A stretch of 64,000 nt of DNA from Ptiloglossa arizonensis (lineage: Eukaryota > Arthropoda > Insecta > Hymenoptera > Colletidae): NCBI RefSeq assembly GCF_051014685.1, contig NC_135056.1, positions 3,348,001 to 3,412,000 on the forward strand, read 5' to 3'. Made by a program: the position numbers and the translations under genes. Below, one piece after another: positions 35,503-46,708 of this stretch. Below the pieces are notes generated by a model. It was not told the DNA's origin and did no database searches. It worked only from the letters and a program-made list of their open reading frames with translations. How positions within the stretch are numbered: position 1 is the stretch's first letter; the number at the start of each line of letters is the position of its first letter.

Positions 35503-35713
35503 AGGATTTGGGATTGCTTGGAGAAACATTAACGACGATAATTGCTCAGGTGGTCCAAAAATAGAAATCACCGAAGAAAACATCCAAAAAGTGCGCAAAG
35601 CAATAAGAAATAAAAAAAACAAAAAGCCAAGATCTTTAGTTACAGTCAATGATGACTTCTTGGGGGTTATAAAGCGTTTATTAAAACGAATTTCTTACTG
35701 TAGAATTCCTTAA
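35235..35713 (+). pseudogene. Mariner-family transposase N-terminus with 134 bp internal tandem duplication
   Basis: The protein starts MSFEQRVNMIFSFKLGKNF, followed by an LLQKVYSDNCLSYTQIYQWY segment and DDNCSGGPK, matching the N-terminal DNA-binding domain of mariner transposases (..FKLGK...E....L...YG...LSRT....W...F..G...I.DD.RSGRP). The first 134 bp are present twice (35235-35368 and 35369-35502, about one mismatch). The unit is not a multiple of three, so copy 1 ends in a stop (TGG TAA) at its junction while copy 2 stays open to 35713. The catalytic domain is missing; the reading frame ends after a short FLGVIKRLLKRIS stretch. Confidence 0.8.
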
Positions 35714-36169
35714 TGTAGATAGCCAGTCGTAATAGAGAACTAAAATTGATCACGGCTATCGATAATTAGTATTATATATTTATGTAAAATTTGAGTAAAA
35801 AATTTTGCAAATTTTATACAAAATAATGCTCGACATTATTTTTAATTATACGTATATCTAATTATATTAGTTCTGCAAACTTTTCACATACACCACACAC
35901 TCAAACCACGTGCTACTAATTGTAAGTGTATTGAACTGTGCATTCTTGAAATTCATTCAATCTTTTCTCGCCACCAATATTTTAAACATTCACTCGATCC
36001 CAGCTGCTCTGGCTTCCTCATACACAATTGCTTTTATTGTCAAGAATATCTCAATCCATCTGATTTGTTTGCTGATTGTATTACATCGTTTTGCGAACGA
36101 GATCTTGAATATTATATACGCGTGGACAAAAATTTTCAACTATATAATGTACTATGTATGTTTACAATA
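35714..36169. other. AT-rich DNA, nothing recognised
   Basis: The + strand ORF at 35910-36191 is hydrophobic (Ile/Leu/Phe-rich) and unrecognised. Confidence 0.35.
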
Positions 36170-36937
36170 TACAGAGTTGACCGATAAGTAATTGCGGGTT
36201 TTCTACAATAGATGTCGATACAGCTGTTGCAATGTAACTAACTTCATTTTAAACGGCAAATTAGTATATCCTGATAAGTTATGGTTTAAACTTATTTTTA
36301 AAAAGAGCTACCGCAATTTTGTTCAGAATTGTTTATTTGGTATTGATTTTAATATGGATAACTCCAAGAGCATTTTCATTATATTTTGCTTTATTGCTTC
36401 CAAAAAGGAAAAAAAAATGCTATGCAAACACAGAAAAAGTTATGTCATGTGTATCGAGAAGACGTGTTAGAAATGATGTCAGAATTGTTTTACAAAATTT
36501 CAAAATACAGGCATTGATCCACTGAAATCAACGTTTGATAACACGAGAGATTGTTGAGAGACTAAACATATAACAATCGAGTGTTGAGAATAATTTAAGA
36601 CGATTTGGAAACGTTAGTAATGTCGATATTTGCGTGTCTCATGAGCTGAAAGAAATCTACCTAACTAAGTGTGTTAACGTGTGTGATTCTTTGTTGGTAC
36701 GTGAATAAAATGATTCATTTTTGAAGTATATAATAGGCGATGAAGTACGAATCGTTTACAACAACGTTAAACGGAAAAGATTGTGGAGGAAGCACAATGG
36801 ACTTGCTCAAAGCACATCAAAAGCGTAATTTTGGATATACACCAAATGAAAATTGTGCTGTCAGTCTGGTGAGATTTCAAAGGAATTGTTTACTTTGAAT
36901 TGCTTCCAAGAAATCTGTCAATGCTCGTGGTAGATCG

Positions 36938-37884
36938 CTGAGATCTGTCGAGTTTTGTACGTGTTTACACGTTGGTGTGCCGACTAATAAGTTTACTCGA
37001 AAGACCACCTTCCCCCCAAAGGAAGAACGAAACGCACTAATCGGATCAACAATGTATATTTAACAAGAAATTGGTTCTGTATAAAGTTACCCTTACGCGC
37101 TGGTTCGTGGTCTTTTTCTGCGAAGTTGACTCAAGTGAATCGCTAATAATACTTGGTAGCTTTGAACAGTTCAACTAAAACTGACTCGAGGTGTCTCGAA
37201 AAACTAAGGTTCGCGAATCAGCGCGGACATCACCTTGGTCCACCCTACCCCTTCCAAGTTAGGGGTGGAAGGCAACGCGCGACTGACCAATTACGTTCAA
37301 AGCACTGCCGGGTGGGAGGGGTCACGACGTGGACACAGCGACCAAATTTCACCGACCTCGACAAATTTCAGTTTTAACCCATTTGCATCCAAGCGCGGAA
37401 TAATCCGTGAATGGCGACTGTCCAGCATCACCGAGCGCGGAATAATACGCAAACCTACAACTGTTCACTATCACCGAGAGCGAAATAGTTCGCGAGCCTA
37501 CGACTCCCATTTTACCAGTTGCAACTGGTACGTTTAACCATTTCTGAGAACTTTTTGGTTCCATTAGTTTGATATATTATACATCAGTGTATTCTAAATA
37601 AGTTTCACTCTTTTGTGAAAATCCTTCAAACTGCCACTATGAGTGTTGCGGCACGCAAAAATCCGCGCGGCACGCAAAAAAGCCTATAAAAAAATATTTT
37701 GCTATATAATATTGTGTATTAATCGTTTTAAACGGTATATTGTTAATAAACTCCATAAATAATTTTGATGCTCGTTACTGCACATACGATCAACCCAATA
37801 GGGTCAGTCGTCGGTTGAAATGTTCCCTAATAGACCCGAAGCACAAGGATATTCCATACACAACAGCTGCAAACCTCTGTAATA
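36938..37884. mobile_element. Unidentified insertion of about 950 bp inside a mariner relic
   Basis: This segment separates the two halves of a mariner transposase. It is more GC-rich than its surroundings, contains three tandem 42-43 bp units at 37392-37519, and near 37645-37680 repeats CGGCACGCAAAAA. No protein motif is recognised. The insertion edges are approximate because the target duplication was not resolved. Confidence 0.55.
37392..37519 (+). repeat. Tandem repeat, three units of 42-43 bp
   Basis: Units start at 37392, 37434 and 37477. Each has A-G-(C/A)-G-C-G-(G)AA-TA(A/G)T near the start, then a CGACTGT / CAACTGT / CGACTCC core, and the first two end in ATCACCG. Divergence is higher in the third unit. 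Confidence 0.75.
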
Positions 37885-38285
37885 TCAAATCATTAATTCT
37901 GATGTCTTCTGTCGTCAACTGGATAAATTAAACGATGCCATCAAAGAGTTCAGAATTGACGAACCGCAAAGGTGTTGCGTTTTAACTAAAATAACGCCAG
38001 ATCATCCACAAGTTTGATCACTCGTGAAAAATTGGTACAGCTTGTCATGGGATTTGTTACCATATCCACCATATTCACCAGACCATGTGATTACCACTTA
38101 TTTCGTTCCTTACAAACGCTTCAAATGGCGAAACCTTTACTACTGACAACGATGTCTAATTATTCCTGGAACAGTTTTTTTTACCGAAAAAGATAAGAAT
38201 TTTTTGAACACGGTATCATGAAGTTGCCTGGAAGATGGCAAAATGTAATCGAAAAAAATGGAATATACATTATTGATTAAAGTTT

Positions 38286-38650
38286 TTATTTTCATGGAAA
38301 ACTTGTTTCTCATTTACGGGGAAAACAGTGCAATCATCAACAACGTATATCAAACAACTTATTAGCTAACACAATATTTTTGTACAAGGCTTACGTCTAA
38401 TATCCTTCGCAGGGAAACGCGAAGTATTCACGACGATGTGTCGTGCATTGTTAGTGAGTTTCTACGAGATCATGGAATTGCACGGTGGAGATTGCATAGC
38501 GATGCGCGTGCATTAGGTGGATTGCGACAGAGGGATCGTGATGGGTAGTCACGTTGCAGGACACGAGTCACGAGTAGTCGGATCTGAACAGCTGGATAAC
38601 GATCATACGGAGGACACTAGTGCAGAATTTGAAAACGAGCGGACATATTT
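38286..38650. other. Intergenic or intronic DNA, nothing recognised
   Basis: Sequence becomes GC-richer from about 38400. A short inverted pair CGCGAAGTATTCACGACG..TGTCGTGC is visible near 38420-38450, with no coding signal. Confidence 0.3.
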
Positions 38651-39040
38651 CCATGAAACCTGGTCGATACTCGACCATTTCGCAGTTATGTGATTAGACA
38701 AGAAAAGATTCACTGCTACAAGATTTGGTCAGAAGCCAGCCATTTCGTAGCTTTTTGGTAAACGGGAGTGATGCGTCGTAACGAGAACGACATTGTGTAA
38801 TCATTCCGTAGCTTTGCGGAACATGAGAAAAGATACGTTGCTAGGAGAGTCGGTCAGTATCCAGTCATCTCGAAGCTCCACGAGAAACATAAACGGGAAG
38901 AAGAACCGAACTTCTTTTATAATAGCTTCGGAGAATACACCGTCAGTACTCAGACATCTCTGTGGTGTTCGAGTGTGTGAGCAATCGTTGTCAATACTAT
39001 AATTTCTGCTATGCAATAGTCAATACTTAACCATACTATA
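38650..39040 (+). repeat. Degenerate repeat array with a GGTCAGTAYCCAGYCAT core
   Basis: Five cores are visible: ggtcgatactcgaccattt (38665), ggtcagaagccagccattt (38728), ggtcagtatccagtcatct (38852), cgtcagtactcagacatct (38940) and gtcaatacttaaccatact (39019). Most are followed by a CG(T/C/A)AG(C)T-type word, and between the first cores the text AAGAAAAGATTCACTGCTA / GAGAAAAGATACGTTGCTA recurs. Spacing is irregular (roughly 60 to 125 bp). The function is unknown; the array lies in a GC-richer island. Confidence 0.5.
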
Positions 39041-40803
39041 GCATCGATGTGATGATATTCAATGTACTAATTACTAGCGCCACTCACTATTCTTTCGTCT
39101 GAGAGTAGTGTGAAGTCTAACGGTCCGCGAGTAACTACGCTCGAGGGCCTCTTTTGTCCGCGATCGCACACTTTCTTTCGCGAATGCTATATCTAGTAGC
39201 GAGTGTGGTCTTATTGCACATCTGTCGTGATGTGTTCGTTAGTGTTTCTCTATTTCTCGGGTTGTTGTATATCGTGGAAGAATATTTAGCTATGTCGCAA
39301 AGTTATACGGAGTATTGCTGTGACTAAATTTAATTTGCATATTTACCACTATATATTAATTAAGTAGTATATGAATATAAATCTCGAGAATAAAAACGAT
39401 AAGAAAAAATCACGACTAACAATAAATGAATCAAGAAAAACGATCTTAATTATTTGCTGCTCTACGCTCAAGTAACGAAGTCATTTCTTGAGGAAAACAG
39501 TGGCAACTTTTATACTAATCACCTATACGACTGCCTCTATACCTCTGGATTTCTATAATTATTTTTCCTAGTGTCAAATTGAATAATAGTAAATTTTATT
39601 CCTTAATAAGCACTTTCTTTCTTCCATCCTCAACATTGAGTTTCAGATTTTTACGTTTGCTTATTTGTTGGGTCGTTTAGATACTCATTGTGCATAGTTG
39701 AAAATCGTTCGATTTTCAAATCGGAATCATTCTAAACGTTTTGCGAAATTGTGTCATTTGGTTGTGAAGTCTTAGGGTAGAAGTTTATTCCATCCTATTT
39801 TTAATTGCAGAATCTCTGAATGGACAATTTTATTTTTACTATTTCTAGTTCTACTAATCCAAGAGAGTCAAAGAATGAGATAATTATTGTTAACGTGCTA
39901 CCTTTTTGTAATTTGGAGCCTGTGAGTACATGATCGTGTACTTTCTTGAATTCCAATGAATTTCTAACGGTTTTTGCAAATTGGATGGTTGTTCAGACAA
40001 ATGTGCAGATCGGTAGATTTTTGAGTCGTCAATGTAAAAATTTTGAAATATTTGAGGCCAAATATTTGAATAATTTACTATTTTGGTATATCCTCGTAAT
40101 AATTTTCTTTGTATTATAATATAATACTTCCTTTTTTTTTTAAAAGAGTTGATGTTGTTCTGTATATTACTGTATTCAATTAATATGTTTTAACATGTTT
40201 GCTGCTGCCAACAAAATATTAAAGGTATACCATGTGCCACCGATTTCTACTCTTAGAAAACAACTAACACAATCACACGCTCTCACCGTTAATAATGACT
40301 TGAACTTGTAAATAATGTAACATACTTTGTTCATTTGTATTTATTTTTTATTGCTTTATGTATAAGTACTAAGAAAATAAATAAATAAATAAATAAAAAC
40401 TGTTTTATATTTGTGTTTTAAATACACATAATAGTGTGTCATGCAATTAGGGCGAGTTATATCTCAAATTTGATACGAGACAAAAAAAACTGTAGGGAGA
40501 AAAGTTGAAGGTTCATTTCTTATTATTTATTCAAATTTAATTTAAAAATGTCACGAAATTGGTTATATTTAGTCTAAGAAACCTGTGAAAATAAAGAGTA
40601 CGATGAATGAAGAAAATGCAATTAATGTTCTTGTTACAATAAGTGTAAATGTACGAGTACTAGACAAATCTCTGGAGAAAGTACCATTAGTCATTTCAGT
40701 GTTATACAAATACTGCATTTTTATAAACTTCACTCGTATCATATGTCATTTCATCAAGAGTTCCTCACGATTTTGAAAATCATGACAATTTCTATTTATT
40801 GTA
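39041..40803. other. AT-rich DNA with GC-richer start, nothing recognised
   Basis: The 39080-39260 part is GC-richer (CGCGAG, CGCTCGAGG words) and may belong to the same unknown element as the repeat array. A short (AAAT) microsatellite of about five units lies at 40374-40398. Confidence 0.35.
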
Positions 40804-41273
40804 TTTAGAATAAGTCGTAAGTGATAGAACATTTTTCATCGAAGTATTATTTATCGTTGAAATTACCTTCGCAAATCGTGGTAAAATAAATTTTTTAAAT
40901 GTACATTATTAGAGTAATAATAATCCTCGCTGGTACAACAAATTAATAAACAAAAACCTTGAAGTATCAATGTTTGGCGCGCAATTGTTAATAGTGAAAT
41001 AATTGGACTGCATTTTATTTTCGATATATTAACAGTAATTTAGAATAAGTCGTAAGTGATAGAACATTTTTCATCGAAGTATTATTTATCGTTGAAATTA
41101 CCTTCGCAAATCGTGGTAAAATAAATTTTTTAAATGTACATTATTAGAGTAATAATAATCCTCGCTGGTACAACAAATTAATAAACAAAAACCTTGAAGT
41201 ATCAATGTTTGGCGCGCAATTGTTAATAGTGAAATAATTGGACTGCATTTTATTTTCGATATATTAACAGTAA
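40804..41273 (+). repeat. Tandem duplication, 235 bp period, two copies
   Basis: Copy 1 is 40804-41038 and copy 2 is 41039-41273. Both start TTTAGAATAAGTCGTAAGTG and end TATTAACAGTAA, and I saw no difference between them. The duplication is therefore very recent or an assembly artefact. The unit is non-coding and contains a GGCGCGC island word. Confidence 0.9.
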
Positions 41274-42840
41274 CGAGATATGTAACTTTGTTACAAGATA
41301 TCTTGTCGAACACTTGAACATTCAAGAAACATTTCTGTAAATTTTCACCAAGCGATGTGATTTCAACACGATGACTATCTTACACATTCACGTGTGACAA
41401 TCACGTTCATCTAATTTCACTTCACTCGGTTTCTTCTTGTGGAGAAAATTTAAAGATGTCCATCACGAGGAACTAACCACTCCAAAGAATATGAAATAAC
41501 GGATAATTGTATCTTTTTAAAGTCTTACATAACGATTACACACATGTATTAATACTGGAGGCCACCATTTTGAACATTTAATTTGATTCAAATAAGATAA
41601 TTCTACAAGCCAGTACTTTCGTTAATTAAATCTAAGTTTCTCAATTTAAAATCACTTCAAGATTACAGAATGCTAGTTCAATGAATTCGTTTTGACGTTG
41701 GCTAGAAAATACTATAATAAAGAATACATGAATCTATTTGAAAAATCCACCGATGACCTTGAAATTGTACAAAAAGAAATGACATTGGAAAATTTTATTT
41801 CCTATAACTGTATGCATCCCTTCAAACAGTGAAACCTTGACTTAAGAATTTTTTATATATAACGATAAATAATGGAGGTTTATTCTGCTTCTTGCGACTC
41901 ACACTGTATAAACTTACTTGTCCTCTCTGACAGAGTTACTGAAGCCGATTATTTAGCAAATAGAACTTCATTTGCATTCGAACAATATTTATTCAACAAT
42001 GACAATGAAATGTGAAATACTTAAAAATTTAATGTGACATACAATGAGTTGTGTTCAATGTGCTGTTCGTAGACTGTAGTGTTTTCGTTAAAGTCTCAGG
42101 TTATCCTGAGTGTCTCGCATCAAACTTAGTTCAATCTAATCAAGTGCACGTTTCCTCTCATCGTCTGTAGAGGAACATATATTTAGGTGGAGCATCTTAA
42201 GATTAATGAAATTTGAAGTAGCTTCTTCATCTCGTATAACACCTACAAGTATGCAATGGCTCTTCAAAGAGATCGTGAAGGGACGTTGCACAAACAGCTC
42301 TTTGTTCGAGAAAACCGCTCTGTGACATTGACGTGAATTGTTGTTCGTAAACAGGTATAATCGATACGTTTGCCACATAGCGATTTGTTTAGTTTAGTCA
42401 CTGATATTTATGAATCAGACTCATGGTATCCTATACTAAACATATACATTTCTATCCCTGTATATTTCATTGTGTATCGAATGAATGAATAATAATAATA
42501 TCATCAGCTTTTCTTGTCAACTTTTATACATTTCTTCAGTCTTCAGCGTGCGGTAAACATCTTCCTTATAATATTTTTTTCTTTTTATAATTTTCAGATT
42601 TGTTCTAGATTTTGTTTATTGTTGATAGTATTATTTTCATTCTTTTTTTTTTATTATTACTATAATTGTTGTTGTTGCTGCTGTTGTTATCTTGTTAAAT
42701 TATTACGTTATATATCAACACATTGTAGAAAAACTCTCGTCAATAATCAGATATATTAAAAATACATTTTATTTTTCATAAAAATTATGAAAAATCTAAA
42801 AGGAAATTAAAAAGGTTTAGACGAATTTAAGTAAATATAA
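41274..42840. other. AT-rich DNA, nothing recognised
   Basis: A - strand ORF at 42136-42378 and a + strand ORF at 42514-42759 are unrecognised; the latter is driven by TTG/TGC triplets near 42665-42690. Confidence 0.4.
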
Positions 42841-43135
42841 ATAATACAATATTGTTATTTGAAGCATGACCTTGATATAAAAAAGAGATCTAACTCTCGC
42901 AAAAATTTACCAGCATGTTGATATTTTTTCACATCAATGATCGAAATAAAATTTGGCTAACTTCTCAATGAGTTAATTAAATATTCTTAAAAGTTATTAG
43001 ACTCTAAGATCGTTTTTGAAAAGAACTGTTGGACTGCGACCCATGGTTTCTTTAAGACATTTTACCTGAGTGGAATGTTACAAGAATAAATTTTGACCTT
43101 GAAAAAATTGGTCGAAGTCAATTTTATGGCAACTT
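42841..43135 (+). repeat. Left inverted arm of the piggyBac-like element
   Basis: The reverse complement of this arm recurs at 44517-44794 with only scattered differences and small gaps (for example cagcatgttgatatt versus caacatgctgtac). A diverged same-orientation copy of its inner half lies at about 46430-46590. Confidence 0.85.
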
Positions 43136-43478
43136 CACTATCAAGATAGTCATTTTAAATGACTTACAGTGACTAGCAATTTTAATATATGTTTGAATAT
43201 ATGAATTTATCAAATAGTGGCTCTAATACTAAAACTGAAACTGACGAAGAACATGAATCTGAACATGAAACTCATTTTTCTCTTGATGAAAATTGGAAGT
43301 ATATATGAATATATTGATTAGTCAAACTGTCATCGAGATTTCCATTCACAGAAAGATCTTGTTGCATGTTTACACCTTAAAATAGGTTTTTTTTGTTTAC
43401 TTTCAACTGACAAAAGTCCATATTTTCCAACAAAGAAAGTGAAGTTGTAACAAGTATAAACATATACATATAATAGGT

Positions 43479-43525
43479 TGTTCAATAAGTTTTGTCATTC
43501 AATAGTTTAGTCATTCTAGTATATG
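43479..43525 (+). mobile_element. Isolated mariner terminus (MITE end)
   Basis: TAGGTTGTTCAATAAGTTTTG following TA matches the termini at 9645 and 26321. The opposite end was not found, so this looks like a truncated insertion within the piggyBac-like region. Confidence 0.5.
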
Positions 43526-44516
43526 TATAAATTGTAACAAAAGGAAAAGGGATTATTGTTATATTTAATACTACCAGTTTATTCAAACAAGAAAAAAAAT
43601 AACATTTGCACTTAAACAAGGTTAAGTCAACAATTTGATTAAAAAACTGTTCTTTAGTTGTGCTCCTTATAAATCACTCCCTACTTCCCTCCCTCCCTAC
43701 TTTCTTGTTACAATGTTGTCAACTTATATAAAAAAATTTACCGTCCAACATAAACTCATAAAAAGGAAATTAATTTTCTCGAATTTTTTTATACATTTTA
43801 TTGTTATGGAGACAAACAGATGTGGTGAATACCAAATATGTCTTCGACAAGCAATGGACCAGTTCCTGTGGAGGAAATGTACATATTTTTTGTCATTATC
43901 ATAGTTTAAGACGTAATACAAAAACCGGGTGAAAGAATATGTTAGACGACGTTTGAAATTTTCCAAAATTATTTTCTTTGAGGCGATATTTATGTATGTA
44001 CAAGATGTACCGAAATCGTGGAACGACCGAATAGAGGGTGATTCTGCATGCAAAAATAAATAAGAAAAAGTATGTTTTATCCTTATTCTATTAACTACTA
44101 TTAAATATTATTAACCAACTACTATTAAATACAAATAGAGTACAATAGCTAATTGCGTAGCAATTAATTCAACCAACTCCCATTACCCCTTAAGTATACA
44201 TATATTTGATGAAACTTCGTGGTTAATTTCCTCAAAAATGAAATTTCAAACCTTTTTTTACTTTTCTTACACATAAAAATATCTCTTGTCCAATTGTATC
44301 ACGATTGTCAATACACTCTGCAATCTAAAAAAAATTTACGTTTTTATAATAGTGAAGAGTATAATCCAAAAACTCACTCAAATACTAAGTTAAATAAAAT
44401 TTGATCTATTTATGATTACATAAATGGAAAGTGTGCAAGCTTATCGATTGTTGAAAGAGACATTTCAGTTGATCGCTTATTACACGTTTGAATTCGTAGA
44501 AATCTGTTCAAAAAGT

Positions 44517-44794
44517 TGTCATAAAATTGACTTCGACCAATTTTTTCAAGGTCAAAATTTATTCTCGTATCATTCTACTCAGGTAAAATGTCTTAAAGAA
44601 CTCCAACAGTTCTTTTCAAAAACGAACTTAGAGTCCAATAACTTTCAAGAATATTTAATTAACTAATTGGGAAGTTAGCCAAATTTTATTTCGTTCATTG
44701 ATGTGAAAATATATCAACATGCTGTACAATTGTTGTAAGAGTTAGATCTCTTTTTTATATCAAGGTTATGTTTCAAATAACAATATTGTATTAT
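44517..44794 (-). repeat. Right inverted arm of the piggyBac-like element
   Basis: Reverse complement of 42841-43135. The + strand ORF at 44424-44666 overlaps it and is probably a by-product of the repeat. Confidence 0.85.
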
Positions 44795-44819
44795 TGAGAT
44801 ACTTATTTAGTTTCTTCGA

Positions 44820-45262
44820 CTACGTCCTACCCACCTAGCGCCAAATATTTCATTAAGAAATTAACGAACCAATCGACCATAATTGAAAGGAGTACCATTG
44901 TGCGTAAAGTAAATAGTACGATATTTGTACCGAGGTATTAACATAATTCGGTTAAGAAACAAATCCGTGGAAATTGCAAATATGTTGCACTTGTCAAACG
45001 TACTTGTAAGTAAATTGGACCAATAATGTGGTCTCCAATTATTCCTGTCCACACATTGATATTGAATTGTCCTTGATTGGATCTTGCATGGAAATTTCTA
45101 CAACTTCAAAGTTTGGTATTTTGTGAATTTAAGATGCTGCTACTGTTCGAAAAACTGCTCTTATCTGTAGAAAGCTCATGTTCTAGAAACCAAAATTCAC
45201 GTTGGAATCTACATGGTCACAAGCTTTCTTCACGAAGTATTTGTCGCTCTGTTCGGTGAGAG
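44820..45262 (-). pseudogene. Tc1/mariner-superfamily DDE transposase relic
   Basis: On the - strand, FNINVWTGIIGDHIIGPIYL near 45000-45065 matches the FSVNVWAGI.GD.LIGP..LP motif of a common insect IS630/Tc1-mariner-like transposase family, containing the second part of the DDE fold. After frameshifts, a segment resembling the ..YV..N.WF.HDGAP.HF... motif is seen as FTLRTMVLLSIMV (44880-44930; in the neighbouring frame FTHNGTPFNYG), where the catalytic Asp has become Asn. It lies directly beside the TA-flanked 45282-45949 element but outside it. Confidence 0.6.
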
Positions 45263-45281
45263 GTTCTTACACGTCGAGCTA

Positions 45282-45949
45282 CAGTGGCTCCGAAAAGTAT
45301 TTGTACGCTGTACTACAAGAAAATTTTTCTTATCTTTAAGACTGATTTTAATAAAAATTTGTATGTATGTATAGCACAATATTGCATATTTAGAGAAATT
45401 TTTTTGTCCACATGAAATTTTATTAAGAAGATGCGATCAAATCTCGAAGGTTTTAATGTTTTTTTTTTATTCTTTTGACACAACTTTCTTGCAACAGAAT
45501 AATAGAACACCAAGAGTTGCACATTTTTCATATCGAAAGTTTTGTTCTATTTCGTATTATTACAAAGTTGCATTTGTAAAATTGAAGAAAAGGTGGCTGT
45601 AAATTTCATGCGAACTTCGTGAGAGCTTGCAACAACTTTCATTTTCTTCATAATCGTAATCGTAATCGTGTGAGATACAACAAAAATTTTATTACAAAAA
45701 ATGTTCAATTTTTAGTGCGTTATCGTTCTATTGTGAAACAAATTCCCCCAAAAAATTGTATTAAAAGAATTAAGAAATATTGAATTTTCGAGTCTTGATT
45801 TTATCATCTCGAGAACATTTTTTGTTGACAAAAAGAAGACGTCATATGCAGCCCAATATGCTTTACGTGTACACAAACTTTCATTAAAATCAGACTTGTA
45901 GGTCAGGGGAATTTCCTTATAATGTAGTATACGAATACTTTTTCCATTG
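45282..45949. mobile_element. 668 bp Tc1-type non-autonomous element
   Basis: The left end CAGTGGCTCCGAAAAGTATT at 45282 follows TA. The right end ..GAATACTTTTTCCATTG at 45949 is followed by TA. The ends form inverted repeats of about 25 bp with some decay. CAGTG-type termini flanked by TA are typical of Tc1 elements. The interior has no recognisable transposase and holds poly(T) and short AATCGT repeats (about 45655-45670). Confidence 0.75.
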
Positions 45950-46079
45950 TATATTGTGTAAATTTATTAGTTAGTATACTCGAGCAAGGACGATATTTTA
46001 TTCCTGTCGTCACCAATGCATACCAATTTAGGAATGTGTAGGAAGTTGACGCAATATTAATTCTAGATTGCTGAATTGC

Positions 46080-46260
46080 TGATCTAGCCTTTGAAAATCA
46101 CATCGATTTGAAATTTCTTGTGACTGTAGCTATCTCCCATTAGTTCTTATCGAATTGCAATATGCTTCTTTGGCGGAAGAATAATTATTTCCTGTTTCGA
46201 CGATAGCATCGTGTTCGATTGACAATAACAAATTGACTCGTCGCTACCCAGGTAACTAAA
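46080..46260 (-). pseudogene. Weak Tc1-like transposase trace
   Basis: On the - strand near 46240, SDES is followed by hydrophobic and Arg-rich residues (in the adjoining frame QFVIVNRTRCYRRNRK), resembling the FSDES.F......R..VWRR..E segment of Tc1 transposases. Frame changes are needed and nothing further is recognisable, so this is tentative. Confidence 0.3.
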
Positions 46261-46429
46261 CAAGTGCTATGCCAAACTAATATTGTCAACATTTGCGACA
46301 GGAAGTTTGCCAGTGGGCAAAAAGATGTAGCAATAAATTGCCAGTGACACGACTCTCTGTTTACTTTGTATCTAACTAAAAAAGAGTAGGCTATTCGTCA
46401 ATAAAATCTGTTTCAAAATTACTATTACT

Positions 46430-46590
46430 GAAACTTTAAGATCGTTTTTTAAGAGAACAATTGATTCTTGATTCGTGGCTCCTTTGAGACATTTTACCTT
46501 ATGGCGAGTAGAATACGTTGGAACAAGAAATAATTTTTTTCTTGAAAAAACTGGTCAAAGTTAATTTTACGGTAGTTTTTTTAACGAATC
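46430..46590 (+). repeat. Third, diverged copy of the piggyBac-like arm
   Basis: Shares ordered landmarks with 43005-43140: TAAGATCGTTTTT, GAGACATTTTACCT, the CTTGAAAAAACTGGTCAAAGT stretch (compare CTTGAAAAAATTGGTCGAAGT) and AATTTTA(C/T)GG. It immediately precedes the PGBD4-like relic. Confidence 0.7.
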
Positions 46591-46708
46591 TCCACCGATC
46601 CAAAAATATCAAATTTCGATATAGCGATTGTGAGCTATAAACAATTTCCTTTTCTCTTGTACAAAGGATGTTTTTTTATGCGAGTCAAAGACAGGATATT
46701 CATGTTCT

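Larger units (their letters stand above)
36172..38285 (+). pseudogene. Mariner transposase pseudogene split by about 950 bp insertion
   Basis: A mariner-like 5' end (gttgaccgataagtaattgcg) lies at 36177. In the 5' half, HYILLYCFQKGKK and MQTQKKLCHVYRED near 36375-36460 match the EHFRH.LL..F.KGK.A....K.C.VYGE N-terminus; VERLN and a GDEVRIVYNNVKRKR segment near 36740-36780 match the first catalytic motif. The 5' half ends near 36937. The 3' half resumes near 37885 with INSDV(F)CRQLDKLNDAIKE, then TREKL near 38020, DYHLFRSLQ near 38090-38115, and KLPGRWQNVIE before a stop near 38280. The two halves join exactly within the LLP.NQTINSDVY stretch of mariner, so the middle is an insertion. There are many frameshifts. 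Confidence 0.8.
42841..44794 (+). mobile_element. PiggyBac-like element with long inverted arms, degraded
   Basis: The left arm (42841 to about 43135) and right arm (about 44517-44794) are inverted copies of roughly 280-290 bp. Both carry ATAATACAATATTGTTATTTGAA at the outer end and TTGACCTTGAAAAAATTGGTCGAAGTCAATTTTAT at the inner end when read in the left orientation. Between them, + strand ORF pieces include a very acidic start at 43204 (NTKTETDEEHESEHETHF) and FFIHFIVMETNRCGEYQ near 43785-43840, which resembles the FF...I...V.ETNRY segment of PGBD-type piggyBac transposases. A diverged third arm copy (about 46430-46590) stands just upstream of a clear PGBD4-like relic, linking the arms to that family. 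TTAA target sites were not identified, so boundaries are approximate. Confidence 0.6.

Noticed and set aside
42514..42759. ORF with a Cys run
   Set aside because: The Cys and Tyr runs come from TTG/TGC/TAT triplet low complexity.
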